Positions 35,391 to 45,171 are shown, counted from the stretch's first letter. The stretch: 64,000 nt of DNA from Hyphomicrobiales bacterium (GCA_019075865.1 JAGXAN010000007.1:182789-246788), one strand, 5' to 3'. A program made the numbers and translations. The notes: generated by a model not told the origin, from the sequence alone.

Positions 35391-38141
35391 TTGGCCAATT
35401 CCAGCGAGCAAACTCCGTCCACGCCTGATCAAGATATCCGACCCGTCTCTATCGTCGATGAAATGAAGAGCTCCTATCTGGATTACGCGATGAGCGTGAT
35501 CGTTTCGCGGGCTTTGCCGGACGTGCGAGACGGCTTGAAGCCAGTGCATCGACGCATTTTGTTCTCCATGAGCGAAAACGGGCTTTCGCCGGATAAATCC
35601 TACGTCAAATCGGCGCGTGTCGTCGGCGACGTGATGGGTCAATATCATCCCCATGGCGACGCTTCGATTTATGAGGCGCTGGTGCGCATGGCGCAGGATT
35701 TTTCCATGCGCCTGATGCTGATTGACGGACAGGGTAATTTTGGGTCGATCGACAATGATCCGCCAGCGGCCATGCGTTATACCGAATGCCGCATGTCCAA
35801 ATCGGCGATGGATATCGTCAGCGACCTTGATCTTGATACGGTTGATTTCCAGGACAACTACGACGGCAAGGAGCGCGAACCGGTGGTGTTGCCGGCGCGG
35901 TTTCCGAATCTGCTGGTCAATGGTGCCGGTGGTATTGCGGTTGGCATGGCCACCAATATTCCGCCGCACAATTTGGGTGAGGTGATCGATGCGATTGTGG
36001 CGCTGATCGACAATCCGGACATCGACTTTGAAGAATTGTTGAAGATCGTGCCGGGGCCGGATTTTCCGACCGGCGGCGCGATTTTGGGGCGGGGCGGCAT
36101 TCGCGCGGCTTACTCGACTGGGCGTGGTTCCATTCTGATGCGCGCCAAGGTGACGACTGAATTGGGCAAGCGGGATCGCGAAGCCCTGATCGTGCATGAA
36201 ATTCCCTATCAGGTAAACAAGACGGCACTGCTGGAAAAGATTGGCGAATTGATGCGCGAGAAGCGCATTGAAGGCATAGCTGACGTGCGCGACGAATCGG
36301 ATCGCGATGGCATGCGCGTGGTCATTGAGGTCAAGCGCGATGCTTTGGCCGATGTGGTGCTCAACCAATTGTGGCGCTATACGCAATTGCAGACCAGTTT
36401 CGGCGCCAACATGATCGCGCTGAACGGCGGGCGTCCGCAAATGCTGACCATGCGGGATTTTTTGACCGCTTTTGTCGATTTCCGCGAAGAGGTCATAACC
36501 CGGCGCACCAAGTTTTTGCTGAACAAGGCGCGCGATCAGGCGCATGTGCAGGTGGGTCTGGCGATTGCCGTTGCCAATATCGATGAAGTTATCCGCCTGA
36601 TCCGAACCTCACCTGACACGACTGCGGCGCGGGTGGCCTTGATGGAGCGGCTGTGGCCGGCCAAGGATATGGCGCCCCTGGTTACGCTGATTGCTGATCA
36701 TCGTCATCGCCTGACCGAGGATGGCATGTGCCGTCTCTCCGAGGTGCAGGCGCGGGCCATTCTTGAATTGCGCCTGGCCCGGCTTACCGCATTGGGGCGG
36801 GATGAAATCGCGGAGCAATTGAACAAGCTGTCGGTGGAAATCGCCGATTATCTTGATATTTTGGGTTCGCGGGAGCGGTTGTTCAACATCATGAAGGACG
36901 AACTGGCCGCCGTGCGCGCTGCCCATGCGACGCCGCGCCGGACAGAGATTCTCGAAAGCGAATTTGATTTTGAAGACGAAGACCTGATCCAGAAAGAGGA
37001 TATGGTCGTGACGGTCTCGCATGCGGGCTATATCAAGCGCGTGCCGCTTTCCACCTATCGGGCGCAGCGGCGCGGCGGCAAGGGCCGCGCGGGCATGCAG
37101 ACGCGCGATGAGGATTTCGTGGCGCGGCTGTTTGTCGCCTCCACCCATCAGCCGGTACTGTTCTTCTCCTCCAAGGGGCAGGCGTACAAGGAGAAAGTGT
37201 GGCGCTTGCCTCTGGCCGCTCCGCAGGCGCGCGGCAAAGCCCTGGTTAATATTCTGCCGCTCGAAGAGGGCGAACGCATAACCACGATCATGCCGCTGCC
37301 GGAGGATACGACGCTCTGGGACAATCAGGACGTGATGTTTGCCACCACGCGTGGCACGGTGCGCCGCAACAAGTTGTCGGATTTTGCTAATGTCAACCGT
37401 GCCGGCAAAATCGCGATGAAGCTGGATGAGGGCGAGGGCATTGTCGACGTGCAGATGTGCAACGATCACGATGATGTATTGCTCACGACCCACAAGGGCC
37501 AGTGCATCCGTTTTGAGGTCAATGATGTGCGCGTGTTCAAGGGCCGCGATTCCATGGGTGTGCGCGGCATTAACCTGGCCGATGGCGATGGCGTGATCTC
37601 GCTGGCGATCCTGCGACATATGGATGTGTCTGCCGAAGAGCGCTCGGCTTACCTGAAAATGCGGCGGGCGGTTTCCGGAGAGGCATTGGAAGATGCCAGC
37701 GTCGAGGAAGTCGCCGATGAGGATGGCGTGCCGGAGGATGCAGCGCTGTCGCAAGAGCGTTATGTCGAGATGTCAGCGGCTGAACAGGTGATCCTCACCA
37801 TATCCAAGAATGGTTATGGCAAGCGCAGTTCCGCCTATGAATATCGCGTCACCGGCCGCGGCGGCAAAGGCATTGTTGCCATGGTGGTCAATGCCCGAAA
37901 TGGCGCGCTGGTGGCATCCATGCCGGTTGAGCACGCCGATGAAATCATGCTGGTGACCGATGGCGGGCAGTTGATCCGCTGCCCGGTCGAGGATATTCGC
38001 ATGGTGTCACGTGGCACGCAGGGCGTCATCGTGTTCAAGACGGCGGCGGAGGAGCATGTTGTCTCGGTCGAGCGCATCAGCGATGTCGGTGGCGAGGAAG
38101 GCGAGGCCGAGGACACGGACGGGCAGGAGGGGCCGGCATGA
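35391..38141 (+). CDS. gyrA: DNA gyrase subunit A
   Basis: Full-length GyrA. The conserved start [20 protein letters not shown] is preceded by a short variable stretch; the TTG at 35391 (MANSSEQ) is the best start, giving 916 residues, and the open frame upstream to 35265 is probably not translated. The catalytic Tyr is Tyr130 in AAMRYTECR, and the GyrA box QRRGGKG that wraps DNA is present. In the quinolone region [10 protein letters not shown] has Ala91 and Glu95 where E. coli has Ser83 and Asp87. An acidic insertion (about [16 protein letters not shown]) lies in the C-terminal propeller. Confidence 0.96.
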   Translation: MANSSEQTPSTPDQDIRPVSIVDEMKSSYLDYAMSVIVSRALPDVRDGLKPVHRRILFSMSENGLSPDKSYVKSARVVGDVMGQYHPHGDASIYEALVRMAQDFSMRLMLIDGQGNFGSIDNDPPAAMRYTECRMSKSAMDIVSDLDLDTVDFQDNYDGKEREPVVLPARFPNLLVNGAGGIAVGMATNIPPHNLGEVIDAIVALIDNPDIDFEELLKIVPGPDFPTGGAILGRGGIRAAYSTGRGSILMRAKVTTELGKRDREALIVHEIPYQVNKTALLEKIGELMREKRIEGIADVRDESDRDGMRVVIEVKRDALADVVLNQLWRYTQLQTSFGANMIALNGGRPQMLTMRDFLTAFVDFREEVITRRTKFLLNKARDQAHVQVGLAIAVANIDEVIRLIRTSPDTTAARVALMERLWPAKDMAPLVTLIADHRHRLTEDGMCRLSEVQARAILELRLARLTALGRDEIAEQLNKLSVEIADYLDILGSRERLFNIMKDELAAVRAAHATPRRTEILESEFDFEDEDLIQKEDMVVTVSHAGYIKRVPLSTYRAQRRGGKGRAGMQTRDEDFVARLFVASTHQPVLFFSSKGQAYKEKVWRLPLAAPQARGKALVNILPLEEGERITTIMPLPEDTTLWDNQDVMFATTRGTVRRNKLSDFANVNRAGKIAMKLDEGEGIVDVQMCNDHDDVLLTTHKGQCIRFEVNDVRVFKGRDSMGVRGINLADGDGVISLAILRHMDVSAEERSAYLKMRRAVSGEALEDASVEEVADEDGVPEDAALSQERYVEMSAAEQVILTISKNGYGKRSSAYEYRVTGRGGKGIVAMVVNARNGALVASMPVEHADEIMLVTDGGQLIRCPVEDIRMVSRGTQGVIVFKTAAEEHVVSVERISDVGGEEGEAEDTDGQEGPA

Positions 38142-38632
38142 GCCGAACAGCTCTCTATACCGGCTCGTTCGACCCGCTTACCAATGGTCACGTGGATGTT
38201 ATCCTGAACGCCTCGGCGCTGTGTGATCATCTGATCGTGGCAATCGGCCAACATGCCAGCAAGTCTGCGATGTTTTCGCCGCTGGAGCGGGGGGAAATGG
38301 TTGAGGGGGCCTGCGCCAAACTCGCCGCCGCCCAAAATTGCAAATTGTCGGTGATCGTGTTTTCGGGCCTCGCCATCGAGGCGGCGCGTCAGCACGGGGC
38401 GCAATTGTTCGTCCGTGGCCTGCGCAATGGTTCGGATCTCGACTATGAGATGGAAATGGCAGGCATGAACCGGGCCATGGCACCGGGTATTCGCACCGTT
38501 TTTGTGCCAGCTTCCCCGCATGTCGGCCATATTACTGCAACATTGGTGCGGCAAATCGCCCAGATGGGGGGCGATGTCACGCCCTTCGTGCCCGATATCG
38601 TGGTGCAAAGGCTGGCTGCGCGTCAAGCGTGA
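38138..38632 (+). CDS. coaD: Phosphopantetheine adenylyltransferase
   Basis: A 164-residue nucleotidyltransferase with the [15 protein letters not shown] motif (catalytic His of the GH pair), [23 protein letters not shown] and [11 protein letters not shown] near the C-terminus. It catalyses the fourth step of coenzyme A synthesis. Its ATG overlaps the gyrA TGA by four bases (ATGA), so it is co-transcribed and probably translationally coupled with gyrA. Confidence 0.96.
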   Translation: MSRTALYTGSFDPLTNGHVDVILNASALCDHLIVAIGQHASKSAMFSPLERGEMVEGACAKLAAAQNCKLSVIVFSGLAIEAARQHGAQLFVRGLRNGSDLDYEMEMAGMNRAMAPGIRTVFVPASPHVGHITATLVRQIAQMGGDVTPFVPDIVVQRLAARQA

Positions 38633-38674
38633 ACCCGCCATGAAGCCAAATCTCTCAATTTAGGAAACTTGAAC

Positions 38675-39226
38675 ATGATGGATCGTCGCCAGTTGTTAGC
38701 CGCCATACCTGCCAGTCTCGTCACCGCCTCAGCGCTGGCAGCGGGCGATGGCTCCAAAGATGTGGTGTATCTTGAGACGGCGCATGGTCGCGTCACCATT
38801 CAATTGCGGCCGGATCTCGCCCCCAATCACGTCAAGCGGATCGAAACGCTGGTAAAGCAGGGGTTTTACAACGGCATCGTCTTCCACCGTGTTATCCCCG
38901 GCTTCATGGCGCAAACCGGCGATCCGACCGGCACCGGTTCGGGCGGCTCCAGCCTGCCGGATCTGAAAGCCGAGTTCACGCCGACCCATTTCGTGCGCGG
39001 CACGCTGGGCATGGCCCGGGCCTCCAGCCCCGACAGCGCCAATTCGCAGTTCTTCATCTGCTTCGATAAAGCGCCGTTCCTGGATGGCAAATATACCGTG
39101 TTCGGCGAAGTGACTTCGGGCATGGATGTGGTTGACAAGATCAAAAAAGGCACCGAAAGCAACAATGGTCAGGTCAGCAACCCCGATAAGATCGTGAAAA
39201 TGGTCATGGCCAGCGACGCAAAGTGA
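38675..39226 (+). CDS. Exported cyclophilin-type peptidyl-prolyl isomerase
   Basis: A 183-residue cyclophilin with active-site FHRVIPGFMAQTGDPTGTG and SSPDSANSQFFICF. The N-terminus MMDRRQLLAAIPASLVTASALAAG is an export signal when read with its twin arginine followed by QLL, so Tat export is possible. The ATG at 38675 follows AGGAA. It lies 42 bp after coaD and 25 bp before a second, unexported cyclophilin, giving one periplasmic and one cytoplasmic isomerase side by side. Confidence 0.93.
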   Translation: MMDRRQLLAAIPASLVTASALAAGDGSKDVVYLETAHGRVTIQLRPDLAPNHVKRIETLVKQGFYNGIVFHRVIPGFMAQTGDPTGTGSGGSSLPDLKAEFTPTHFVRGTLGMARASSPDSANSQFFICFDKAPFLDGKYTVFGEVTSGMDVVDKIKKGTESNNGQVSNPDKIVKMVMASDAK

Positions 39227-39251
39227 TTTCTCAAAAACATAGGTTTCAGCA

Positions 39252-39707
39252 ATGACAGACAGCAGCAACACTCTGACCCTGGAGACCACCAAGGGCCCCG
39301 TCGTCATCAAGATGCGGCCGGATCTGGCGCCCAATCATGTGGCACACATCCAGAAACTGGTGCGCGAAGGGTTTTATGACGGCATCGTTTTCCATCGCGT
39401 GATCGATGGTTTCATGGCGCAAACCGGCTGCCCGCAGGGCACAGGCACCGGCGGCTCGAAATATCCAAACCTGAAGCAGGAATTCAACAGTGCCCCGCAC
39501 GTGCGCGGCACCTGCTCGATGGCCCGCGCCGCGAGCCCCGACAGCGCCAATTCGCAGTTCTTCATCTGCTTTGGCGATGCGGGCTTCCTCAACCGCCAAT
39601 ATACGGTGTGGGGCGAAGTGATTTCGGGCATGGAAAATGTCGACAAGATCAAGCGCGGCGAACCCGTGCGCGACCCCGACAGCATCATCACGGCGAAGTT
39701 GGGGTAG
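39252..39707 (+). CDS. ppiB: Cytoplasmic cyclophilin-type peptidyl-prolyl isomerase
   Basis: A 151-residue cyclophilin without signal peptide: FHRVIDGFMAQTGCPQGTGTGG, then ARAASPDSANSQFFICFGD and YTVWGEVISGM. It is clearly a paralogue of the gene just upstream (shared RPDLAPNHV, FYDGIVFHRVI, SPDSANSQFFICF). It speeds proline isomerisation during protein folding. In related genomes queA follows directly; here a two-gene defence module and a repeat element lie between. Confidence 0.94.
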   Translation: MTDSSNTLTLETTKGPVVIKMRPDLAPNHVAHIQKLVREGFYDGIVFHRVIDGFMAQTGCPQGTGTGGSKYPNLKQEFNSAPHVRGTCSMARAASPDSANSQFFICFGDAGFLNRQYTVWGEVISGMENVDKIKRGEPVRDPDSIITAKLG

Positions 39708-39760
39708 GGCGCGATTCGGGAGGCGCGAAACCCTGTCGTCATTGTTAGGTGCCTCTCCAC

Positions 39761-39790
39761 TGTCATTGCGAGCGCAGCGAAGCAACCTAG
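39761..39790. repeat. Dispersed-repeat-like element TGTCATTGCGAGCG...
   Basis: The stretch starting TGTCATTGCGAGCGCAGCGA, continuing AGCAACCTAG, is a form I remember as a dispersed intergenic repeat in many bacterial genomes, including Bradyrhizobium relatives. It sits between ppiB and the Septu module. Only one copy is in this window, so its repeat nature rests on memory, not on what is seen here. Confidence 0.5.
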
Positions 39791-39880
39791 GTGGTTCCCT
39801 CAACCTCCATATAGCTTCACGCCTCGCCATGATGGGCAAAATGCGCTAGAATAACGTCGTAAAACTGGGACGAGAACGCC

Positions 39881-41200
39881 ATGCACATCAAATCCCTACA
39901 CCTAAAAAACTTCCGTTGCTTTGAGGAGGCAACTTTCGAGTTTGCCCCAGGGTTTAACTTGCTGATTGGTGGGAATGGGGCGGGTAAATCGAGTGTGTTG
40001 GACGCTATTACGGAGTCTCTTGTTGAATGGGTTCCTGTAGGGGAAGTCCACACAACGCTTGATGTCAAAAAAGATATTCGTATGGTTTTATCAAAAAATT
40101 CAAAGAGTGGGCGGTTTGAATATGTATTTCCTCTTAATTTATTGGCAAGCTATGATACTGTAGATTATGCATTTTATAATCATAATTTAGTTCAAAGCTT
40201 AAGACTTGCTGATCGTGCAGGTTCTGAGTATGACATCAAGAAATCTGGCGGTATATTTGACGTTATCGCAAAACGCGATATATATTTAAGGAATGAAGAT
40301 CCTAATGATCGGCTAAACCTTCCTCTGTTTATGAAGATGGCGACTCGACGTAGTATTTTTGGAGTAAATAGCAAGTTAGAACTTTCTAAGATTTTAACAA
40401 AAAAAGACACTGTTCGTGACGTATATGGAATATCTATCACCGCTATAATTGACGGTGAGGAGCTGGCAGGTTGGTTTGCTAGGAGAACGTTTGAAAGACT
40501 TGAAGGCGGAAATCATATCAATGACGATAATGTTCTTGACGAGTTGTCACTTGTTGGCGGAGCGATAACGGCTTGCGTCGAAGGGTGTGAGAGAATTCAG
40601 TACTTCCAAAATGGGTTGGGACTGGAGGTCTCATGGAAAAACGGTTCGACCGTTGCTTTTGATAACCTCAGCGACGGCCAGCGCACTTATATCGCCATGG
40701 TTGCCGACATTGCCCGCCGCGCTTGCCTGCTTAACCCGCATCTTGATGACAAGGTGCTGGAGGAAACCCCCGGCATCGTCCTGATCGACGAGCTTGACCT
40801 ACATTTGCATCCCAAATGGCAGCGCAGCATTGTGGCCAATTTGACCAAAACTTTCCCCAAAATCCAATTCATCGCCACCACCCACTCGCCGCAAATTATT
40901 GGCGAGTGCCAGCCCGAGCAAGTGATTATTGTCACTGACAGGGGCGGGGCGCACCCATTTGAATCGTTCGGGATGGACAGCAATGCCGTGTTGCGCGAGA
41001 TCATGGGTGCAGAAGATCGCGATAAAGAGGTCAATGACCTGATTGACATAATGTTTTCGCAAATTGATGAGCGAAAGCTGGAGGCGGCAAGCGCCAGTTT
41101 GCAAAAGCTGCGCGCGAAAGCTGGAAATCTCGCCGAAATCATTGAAGCTGAGCATCTCATTGCCCGGTTCGAGCGCGAATCTCCTGAGGCTGCCGAATGA
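39881..41200 (+). CDS. ptuA: Septu-type defence ATPase PtuA-like (AAA, SMC/RecF-type)
   Basis: A 439-residue SMC/ABC-like ATPase: SLHLKNFRCFEE start, Walker A GGNGAGKSS at 30-38, signature LSDGQRTYIAMV, Walker B IVLIDELDLHLHPKWQ near residue 300, and FIATTHSPQIIGEC. The 'DELDLHLHP' form is that of OLD/PtuA-like defence ATPases. With the overlapping HNH gene it forms a type I Septu pair, which in characterised systems protects against phages through a nuclease complex. Bases 40030-40600 are clearly richer in A/T than the 3' part. The overlap with the next gene is ATGA. Confidence 0.86.
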   Translation: MHIKSLHLKNFRCFEEATFEFAPGFNLLIGGNGAGKSSVLDAITESLVEWVPVGEVHTTLDVKKDIRMVLSKNSKSGRFEYVFPLNLLASYDTVDYAFYNHNLVQSLRLADRAGSEYDIKKSGGIFDVIAKRDIYLRNEDPNDRLNLPLFMKMATRRSIFGVNSKLELSKILTKKDTVRDVYGISITAIIDGEELAGWFARRTFERLEGGNHINDDNVLDELSLVGGAITACVEGCERIQYFQNGLGLEVSWKNGSTVAFDNLSDGQRTYIAMVADIARRACLLNPHLDDKVLEETPGIVLIDELDLHLHPKWQRSIVANLTKTFPKIQFIATTHSPQIIGECQPEQVIIVTDRGGAHPFESFGMDSNAVLREIMGAEDRDKEVNDLIDIMFSQIDERKLEAASASLQKLRAKAGNLAEIIEAEHLIARFERESPEAAE

Positions 41201-41895
41201 AATTTGTCGGCAGCGGCGGTGAACCGAGGGCTTATATAGAATGGAAAAGGAAAAACAGGGACGTCTCTCCGCTTCCTTTCGATGCGTTGGAATTTCCCAA
41301 AGACGAAGTCAAAGCTGCGCTTCTCAGGAAGCAGGGATGGATTTGCCCCTATACATTGCTGGAGATTGCAGAAATTGGCACCTGCCATATTGAGCACGTG
41401 CAACCGCAGTCACGGTGTCCAGACCTGGCGGCGGAATTCAGCAATATGATTGCCTGCTTTCCTTTAGATGGAGCTGCAAATATCGGTTTCGGCGCGCCCG
41501 AGAAAAAGGACAAGGATGGCGCGTCTGATAATTTCCTGTCGCCATTTGATCCCTCTTGCGAGGTCAGTTGCCTTTACCAGCAAGACGGCCGGGTTGTCGG
41601 TGCAGATCAACGTGCGGTACACACAATTTGTAAAGTTTTGAATCTCAATCACGATAGTTTGAAAGAAAAGCGATTGGCTGCGTTTCGAGCCCGTGGGATT
41701 ACTGTGCGTCCGTCGAAGGGCAGGGTTAGAAGACCTGCGCCAGCATCGCTCAGACAAGCCCAAGACCTTGTGTCGCAGATAATGCTAATGGATGGATCAG
41801 GCAAGCTTGCCAGTTTTTGTGTGGCAATCCGTCAGGTTGCACAGTTCTATGCGTGCACGTTGCAAGACTCAAAGAAAAAAACTAGGCAAAACTGA
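41197..41895 (+). CDS. ptuB: HNH endonuclease-like protein PtuB (TIGR02646 family)
   Basis: A 232-residue protein with an HNH-type zinc/nuclease core: Cys50 in [10 protein letters not shown], Cys63, then HIEHVQPQS (Glu66-His67), and Asn83/Cys87 in FSNMIACFP. The early FVGSGGEP and YIEWKRKN and the [10 protein letters not shown] stretch match the TIGR02646 family used as PtuB in Septu and in some retron-associated defence. It probably cuts nucleic acid when activated by the ATPase. Its TGA overlaps the queA ATG (TGATG). Confidence 0.86.
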   Translation: MKFVGSGGEPRAYIEWKRKNRDVSPLPFDALEFPKDEVKAALLRKQGWICPYTLLEIAEIGTCHIEHVQPQSRCPDLAAEFSNMIACFPLDGAANIGFGAPEKKDKDGASDNFLSPFDPSCEVSCLYQQDGRVVGADQRAVHTICKVLNLNHDSLKEKRLAAFRARGITVRPSKGRVRRPAPASLRQAQDLVSQIMLMDGSGKLASFCVAIRQVAQFYACTLQDSKKKTRQN

Positions 41896-42980
41896 TGCGC
41901 GTAGAGGCTTTTTCCTTTGAACTTCCGCCCGAATTGATTGCGCTGCGCCCGGCAGAACCGCGCGATAGCGCGCGGCTGTTGCATATTGGGCTGGATGGTT
42001 TGCAGGATAGATACATCCGCGACCTGTCGGCTTTGCTCAACCCCGGCGATGCGCTGGTGGTGAATGACACACGGGTGATTGCGGCGCGTTTGCATGGCGT
42101 GCGGGTGCGCGGTGAGGCGGTGGCCCATATAGACGCCACGTTGCACAAACGTATGGGCGACAATATCTGGGCCGCCTTTGTGCGCCCGGCCAAAAAGTTG
42201 GTCGTTGGCGAGCGCATCCGGTTTGGCTCGGATCGGGAAAGCGGGGTTTGCCTGATCGAGCACCTCGATGCCAAAGTCATCGAAAAGTTGGAGGGCGGCG
42301 AAGTTCTGCTCGAATTTGAAATGACCGGTGCCATTCTTGATGAAATGATCGAGCGGGTTGGCACCATGCCGCTGCCGCCCTATATCGCGGCGCGCCGGGA
42401 CGAAGACGCCGAAGACCAGTCTGATTACCAGACCATGTTTGCCAAAACGCCGGGTGCCGTGGCGGCGCCAACCGCCGGATTGCACTTCACGCCCGCTTTG
42501 ATGGCAGCCATTGAAGCGCGCGGTGTCAGCCTGTGCCAGGTGACGTTGCATGTGGGGGCGGGCACGTTTTTGCCGGTCAAGGTTGAGGATACCGACGCGC
42601 ATGTCATGCATGCCGAGTGGGGCTGCGTCGATGCCGCCACCGCGCAAAAGCTCAATGACGTGCGCGCGCGTGGCGGCAAGGTGCTGGCGGTTGGCACAAC
42701 GTCGCTGCGCATTCTGGAATCGGCCAGCCGAGGCGGCCGGATCGAGCCGTTTTGCGGCGACACATCGATTTTTATCACGCCGGGATATGAATTTCAGGCA
42801 GCTGACCGGCTTTTGACGAATTTTCACCTGCCATCCTCGACCCTGTTCATGCTGGTTTCGGCTTTTGCCGGGCTGGAGACTATGCAAGCGGCTTATGCCC
42901 ATGCCATAGCTGAAAAATACAGATTTTATTCCTATGGCGACGCATGCCTGATCGAAGGGCGTCATAATTTTGCAAGATGA
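41895..42980 (+). CDS. queA: S-adenosylmethionine:tRNA ribosyltransferase-isomerase
   Basis: A 361-residue enzyme with [63 protein letters not shown] and [18 protein letters not shown], all standard QueA blocks. It turns preQ1 in tRNA into epoxyqueuosine. The start ATG overlaps the ptuB stop, and the only ribosome site (TAGG) lies inside ptuB. tgt overlaps its end by 11 bp, so the queuosine pair stays together. Confidence 0.96.
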   Translation: MRVEAFSFELPPELIALRPAEPRDSARLLHIGLDGLQDRYIRDLSALLNPGDALVVNDTRVIAARLHGVRVRGEAVAHIDATLHKRMGDNIWAAFVRPAKKLVVGERIRFGSDRESGVCLIEHLDAKVIEKLEGGEVLLEFEMTGAILDEMIERVGTMPLPPYIAARRDEDAEDQSDYQTMFAKTPGAVAAPTAGLHFTPALMAAIEARGVSLCQVTLHVGAGTFLPVKVEDTDAHVMHAEWGCVDAATAQKLNDVRARGGKVLAVGTTSLRILESASRGGRIEPFCGDTSIFITPGYEFQAADRLLTNFHLPSSTLFMLVSAFAGLETMQAAYAHAIAEKYRFYSYGDACLIEGRHNFAR

Positions 42981-44118
42981 GACCCAATCTGTGAGTGCTG
43001 ATTTCACCTTTACCCTTGCCGCTACCGATGGCAGCGCTCGCACCGGCGCGATTTCGACCCCGCGCGGCACCATTCGGACGCCCGCTTTTATGCCGGTTGG
43101 AACGGCGGCGACGGTCAAGGCGATGCATCCGGGGGATGTGCGGGCGCTGGGTGCGGATGTGGTGCTGGGCAATACCTATCATCTCATGCTGCGCCCCGGC
43201 GCGGAACGGGTTGCCGAGTTGGGTGGCCTGCACAAGTTTATGAACTGGCCGCATCCAATTTTGACGGATTCGGGCGGGTTTCAGGTGATGTCACTGGCCA
43301 AATTGCGCAAGCTCGATGAAAGCGGGGTCACGTTTCAATCCCATATTGACGGGCGCGCCTTTCATCTGACGCCGGAACGGTCCATGGAAATTCAGGCCTT
43401 GCTCGGCTCCGACATCCAGATGCAGTTTGATGAGTGTGTGCGATTGCCTTGCTCGGACGCCGAGGCGGAACGGGCCATGCAATTGTCGCTGCGCTGGGCG
43501 GAGCGGTCGAAGCGGGCCTTTGGCACGCAGCCCGGCCATGCGCTGTTTGGGATCGTGCAAGGGGGGGCCAACCCGCAATTACGCAGCGCGAGCGCGCGGG
43601 CGCTCGTTGATATGGATTTTCATGGCTATTCCATTGGCGGGCTGGCAGTCGGGGAGCCGCAAGCCACCATGCTGGCCATGCTGGAAGTGGTGGAACCCTT
43701 GCTGCCGTCGCACAAGCCGCGCTATCTCATGGGGGTCGGGACGCCCGATGATCTGTTGAAGAGCGTGGCGCGCGGGGTTGATATGTTTGATTGCGTCATG
43801 CCAACCCGGGCCGGGCGGCACGGGCAGGCTTATACCCGTTTGGGTCGCCTCAACATGCGCAATGCCAAGCATGCGGATGACCCGCGCCCGATTGATGCAC
43901 AGTCCAGCCATGGGCCAACGCGCGACTATTCACGCGCCTACTTACATCATCTGGTCAAATCGCAGGAAATTTTGGGAATGATGCTGCTAACCTCGATCAA
44001 TCTGGCCTATTACCAGGATTTGATGGCGGGGATGCGGGTGGCGATTGCCGAGGCGAGATTTGCGGATTTTTATCAAAATACGCAGGCTAATTGGGCGAAA
44101 GGCGATGCGCCCGCCTGA
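42970..44118 (+). CDS. tgt: tRNA-guanine transglycosylase with missing zinc ligands
   Basis: A 382-residue TIM-barrel enzyme that swaps guanine 34 for preQ1. Catalytic parts are intact: [26 protein letters not shown] (Asp), [15 protein letters not shown] [11 protein letters not shown] and [20 protein letters not shown] (second Asp). The C-terminal zinc site is not: E. coli Cys302, Cys304, Cys307 and His333 align without gaps to Ser312, His314, Thr317 and Ile343 ([18 protein letters not shown] and [11 protein letters not shown]). The start is TTG at 42970 or GTG at 42991. A terminator for the opposite operon follows. Confidence 0.94.
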   Translation: MQDETQSVSADFTFTLAATDGSARTGAISTPRGTIRTPAFMPVGTAATVKAMHPGDVRALGADVVLGNTYHLMLRPGAERVAELGGLHKFMNWPHPILTDSGGFQVMSLAKLRKLDESGVTFQSHIDGRAFHLTPERSMEIQALLGSDIQMQFDECVRLPCSDAEAERAMQLSLRWAERSKRAFGTQPGHALFGIVQGGANPQLRSASARALVDMDFHGYSIGGLAVGEPQATMLAMLEVVEPLLPSHKPRYLMGVGTPDDLLKSVARGVDMFDCVMPTRAGRHGQAYTRLGRLNMRNAKHADDPRPIDAQSSHGPTRDYSRAYLHHLVKSQEILGMMLLTSINLAYYQDLMAGMRVAIAEARFADFYQNTQANWAKGDAPA

Positions 44119-44125
44119 GGCGCGC

Positions 44126-44159
44126 AAAAAAATCCCCCCGCAAGTTGTCCTGCGAGGGG
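44126..44159 (-). terminator. Intrinsic terminator of rpsF-rpsR-rplI
   Basis: On the minus strand CCCCTCGCA and TGCGGGGGG pair, with one bulged base, around an 8-nt loop and run into seven to eight Ts (A7 at 44126-44132). It lies 8 bp past the rplI stop. On the plus strand it also follows the tgt stop but there lacks the T-tract. Confidence 0.85.
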
Positions 44160-44167
44160 AGAGTTGA

Positions 44168-44737
44168 TTAGCGGTCGCCGAGGCTGCCGTTGGAATCGGC
44201 CAGCGCCTTGCCCACTTCGAGGCCCAGATCGGCCATTGTGGTCTCTTCCACAACGGCGAGAGCCTCGCCCCTGGCCTGACGTTCCGCTTCTTCTGGCGAA
44301 CGGGCGACGTTGACGGTGATGGTGACGTCCACTTCCGGGTGCAGGAACACGGCAACCGTGTGCATGCCGATGGCCTTGATCGGGTTGCTGAGAGCCACCT
44401 GATTGCGGGTGGCACTGAAGCCGCCGGCGACGATGGTTTCAGCGATGTCGCGCGAGGAGACCGAACCGTAAAGCTGGCCGGTTTCGCCGGCCTGGCGGAT
44501 GATGGCAAAGGTCTGGCCATTCAACTTCTCGGCCGATTGCTCAGCCTGCGATTTGAGCACCGCGTTGCGGGCTTCCAGTTCAGCGCGCTGGCCTTCAAAG
44601 CGCTTCATATTGGCTTCGGTGGCGCGCAGGGCCTTGTTGCGCGGCAGCAGGAAATTGCGGGCATACCCGTCCTTGACGCGCACTTTTTCGCCCATATGGC
44701 CGAGCTTGGCTACGCGTTCTAAAAGAATGACTTCCAT
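44168..44737 (-). CDS. rplI: 50S ribosomal protein L9
   Basis: The 189-residue protein starts [32 protein letters not shown] when read in parts, the hallmark N-domain of L9, followed by the long connecting helix and the C-domain ([14 protein letters not shown]). The tail beyond residue 150 is an acidic alphaproteobacterial extension. L9 sits at the base of the L1 stalk. A strong hairpin with T-tract lies 27 bp before its start, separating it from rpsR. Confidence 0.96.
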   Translation of the reverse strand: MEVILLERVAKLGHMGEKVRVKDGYARNFLLPRNKALRATEANMKRFEGQRAELEARNAVLKSQAEQSAEKLNGQTFAIIRQAGETGQLYGSVSSRDIAETIVAGGFSATRNQVALSNPIKAIGMHTVAVFLHPEVDVTITVNVARSPEEAERQARGEALAVVEETTMADLGLEVGKALADSNGSLGDR

Positions 44738-44763
44738 GGTTTTCTTCCTTCAATGGTTGATAC

Positions 44764-44797
44764 AAAAACGCGCCTCGGCAACGAGTGCCACGGCGCG
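44764..44797 (-). terminator. Attenuator-like terminator hairpin between rpsR and rplI
   Basis: On the minus strand CGCGCC and GGCGCG (44797-44792 and 44774-44769) close a stem with an inner GGCA/TGCC pair, followed at once by five Ts. The hairpin ends 27 nt ahead of the rplI ATG and about 125 nt after the rpsR stop. It has the form of an intrinsic terminator inside a ribosomal protein operon, so it may reduce or regulate rplI transcription. Confidence 0.65.
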
Positions 44798-44922
44798 GGG
44801 ACGTCTCAAAATGTGAAGGTTGAACCTTGACCCATGAGCTGTCCCGCGTGAAGCGGTTAGGGTGGAAGCAAGCGTTCCACCCAACCTGATATTTGCGGCT
44901 CGCCGGCGGGCGGGCCGAAGTT

Positions 44923-45171
44923 TTAGCTGATCACGTAAGGCAGCAGGCCGAGGAAGCGGGCGCGCTTGATGGCATTTGCCAATTCACGCTGCTTTTTGGC
45001 CGATACGGCGGTGATGCGCGAGGGCACGATCTTGCCACGCTCGGAAATGTAGCGCGACAACAGGCGAGTGTCCTTGTAGTCGATCTTGGGCGCATTGGCA
45101 CCCGCGAAGGGGCAGCTCTTCCGGCGGCGGAAGAACGGGCGACGGGGCGAGTTGGTGGAAATCATCGACAT
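44923..45171 (-). CDS. rpsR: 30S ribosomal protein S18
   Basis: An 82-residue S18 with [51 protein letters not shown] read in parts, and [14 protein letters not shown]. It binds S6 on the 30S platform. Its ATG overlaps the rpsF TAA (TAATG). The DUF2232 gene that often separates rpsR and rplI in relatives is absent; only a 185-bp gap with a hairpin is there. Confidence 0.97.
   Translation of the reverse strand: MSMISTNSPRRPFFRRRKSCPFAGANAPKIDYKDTRLLSRYISERGKIVPSRITAVSAKKQRELANAIKRARFLGLLPYVIS

Noticed and set aside
36609..37754. Long antisense frame within gyrA
   Set aside because: Codon composition is the shadow of gyrA and the product resembles nothing.
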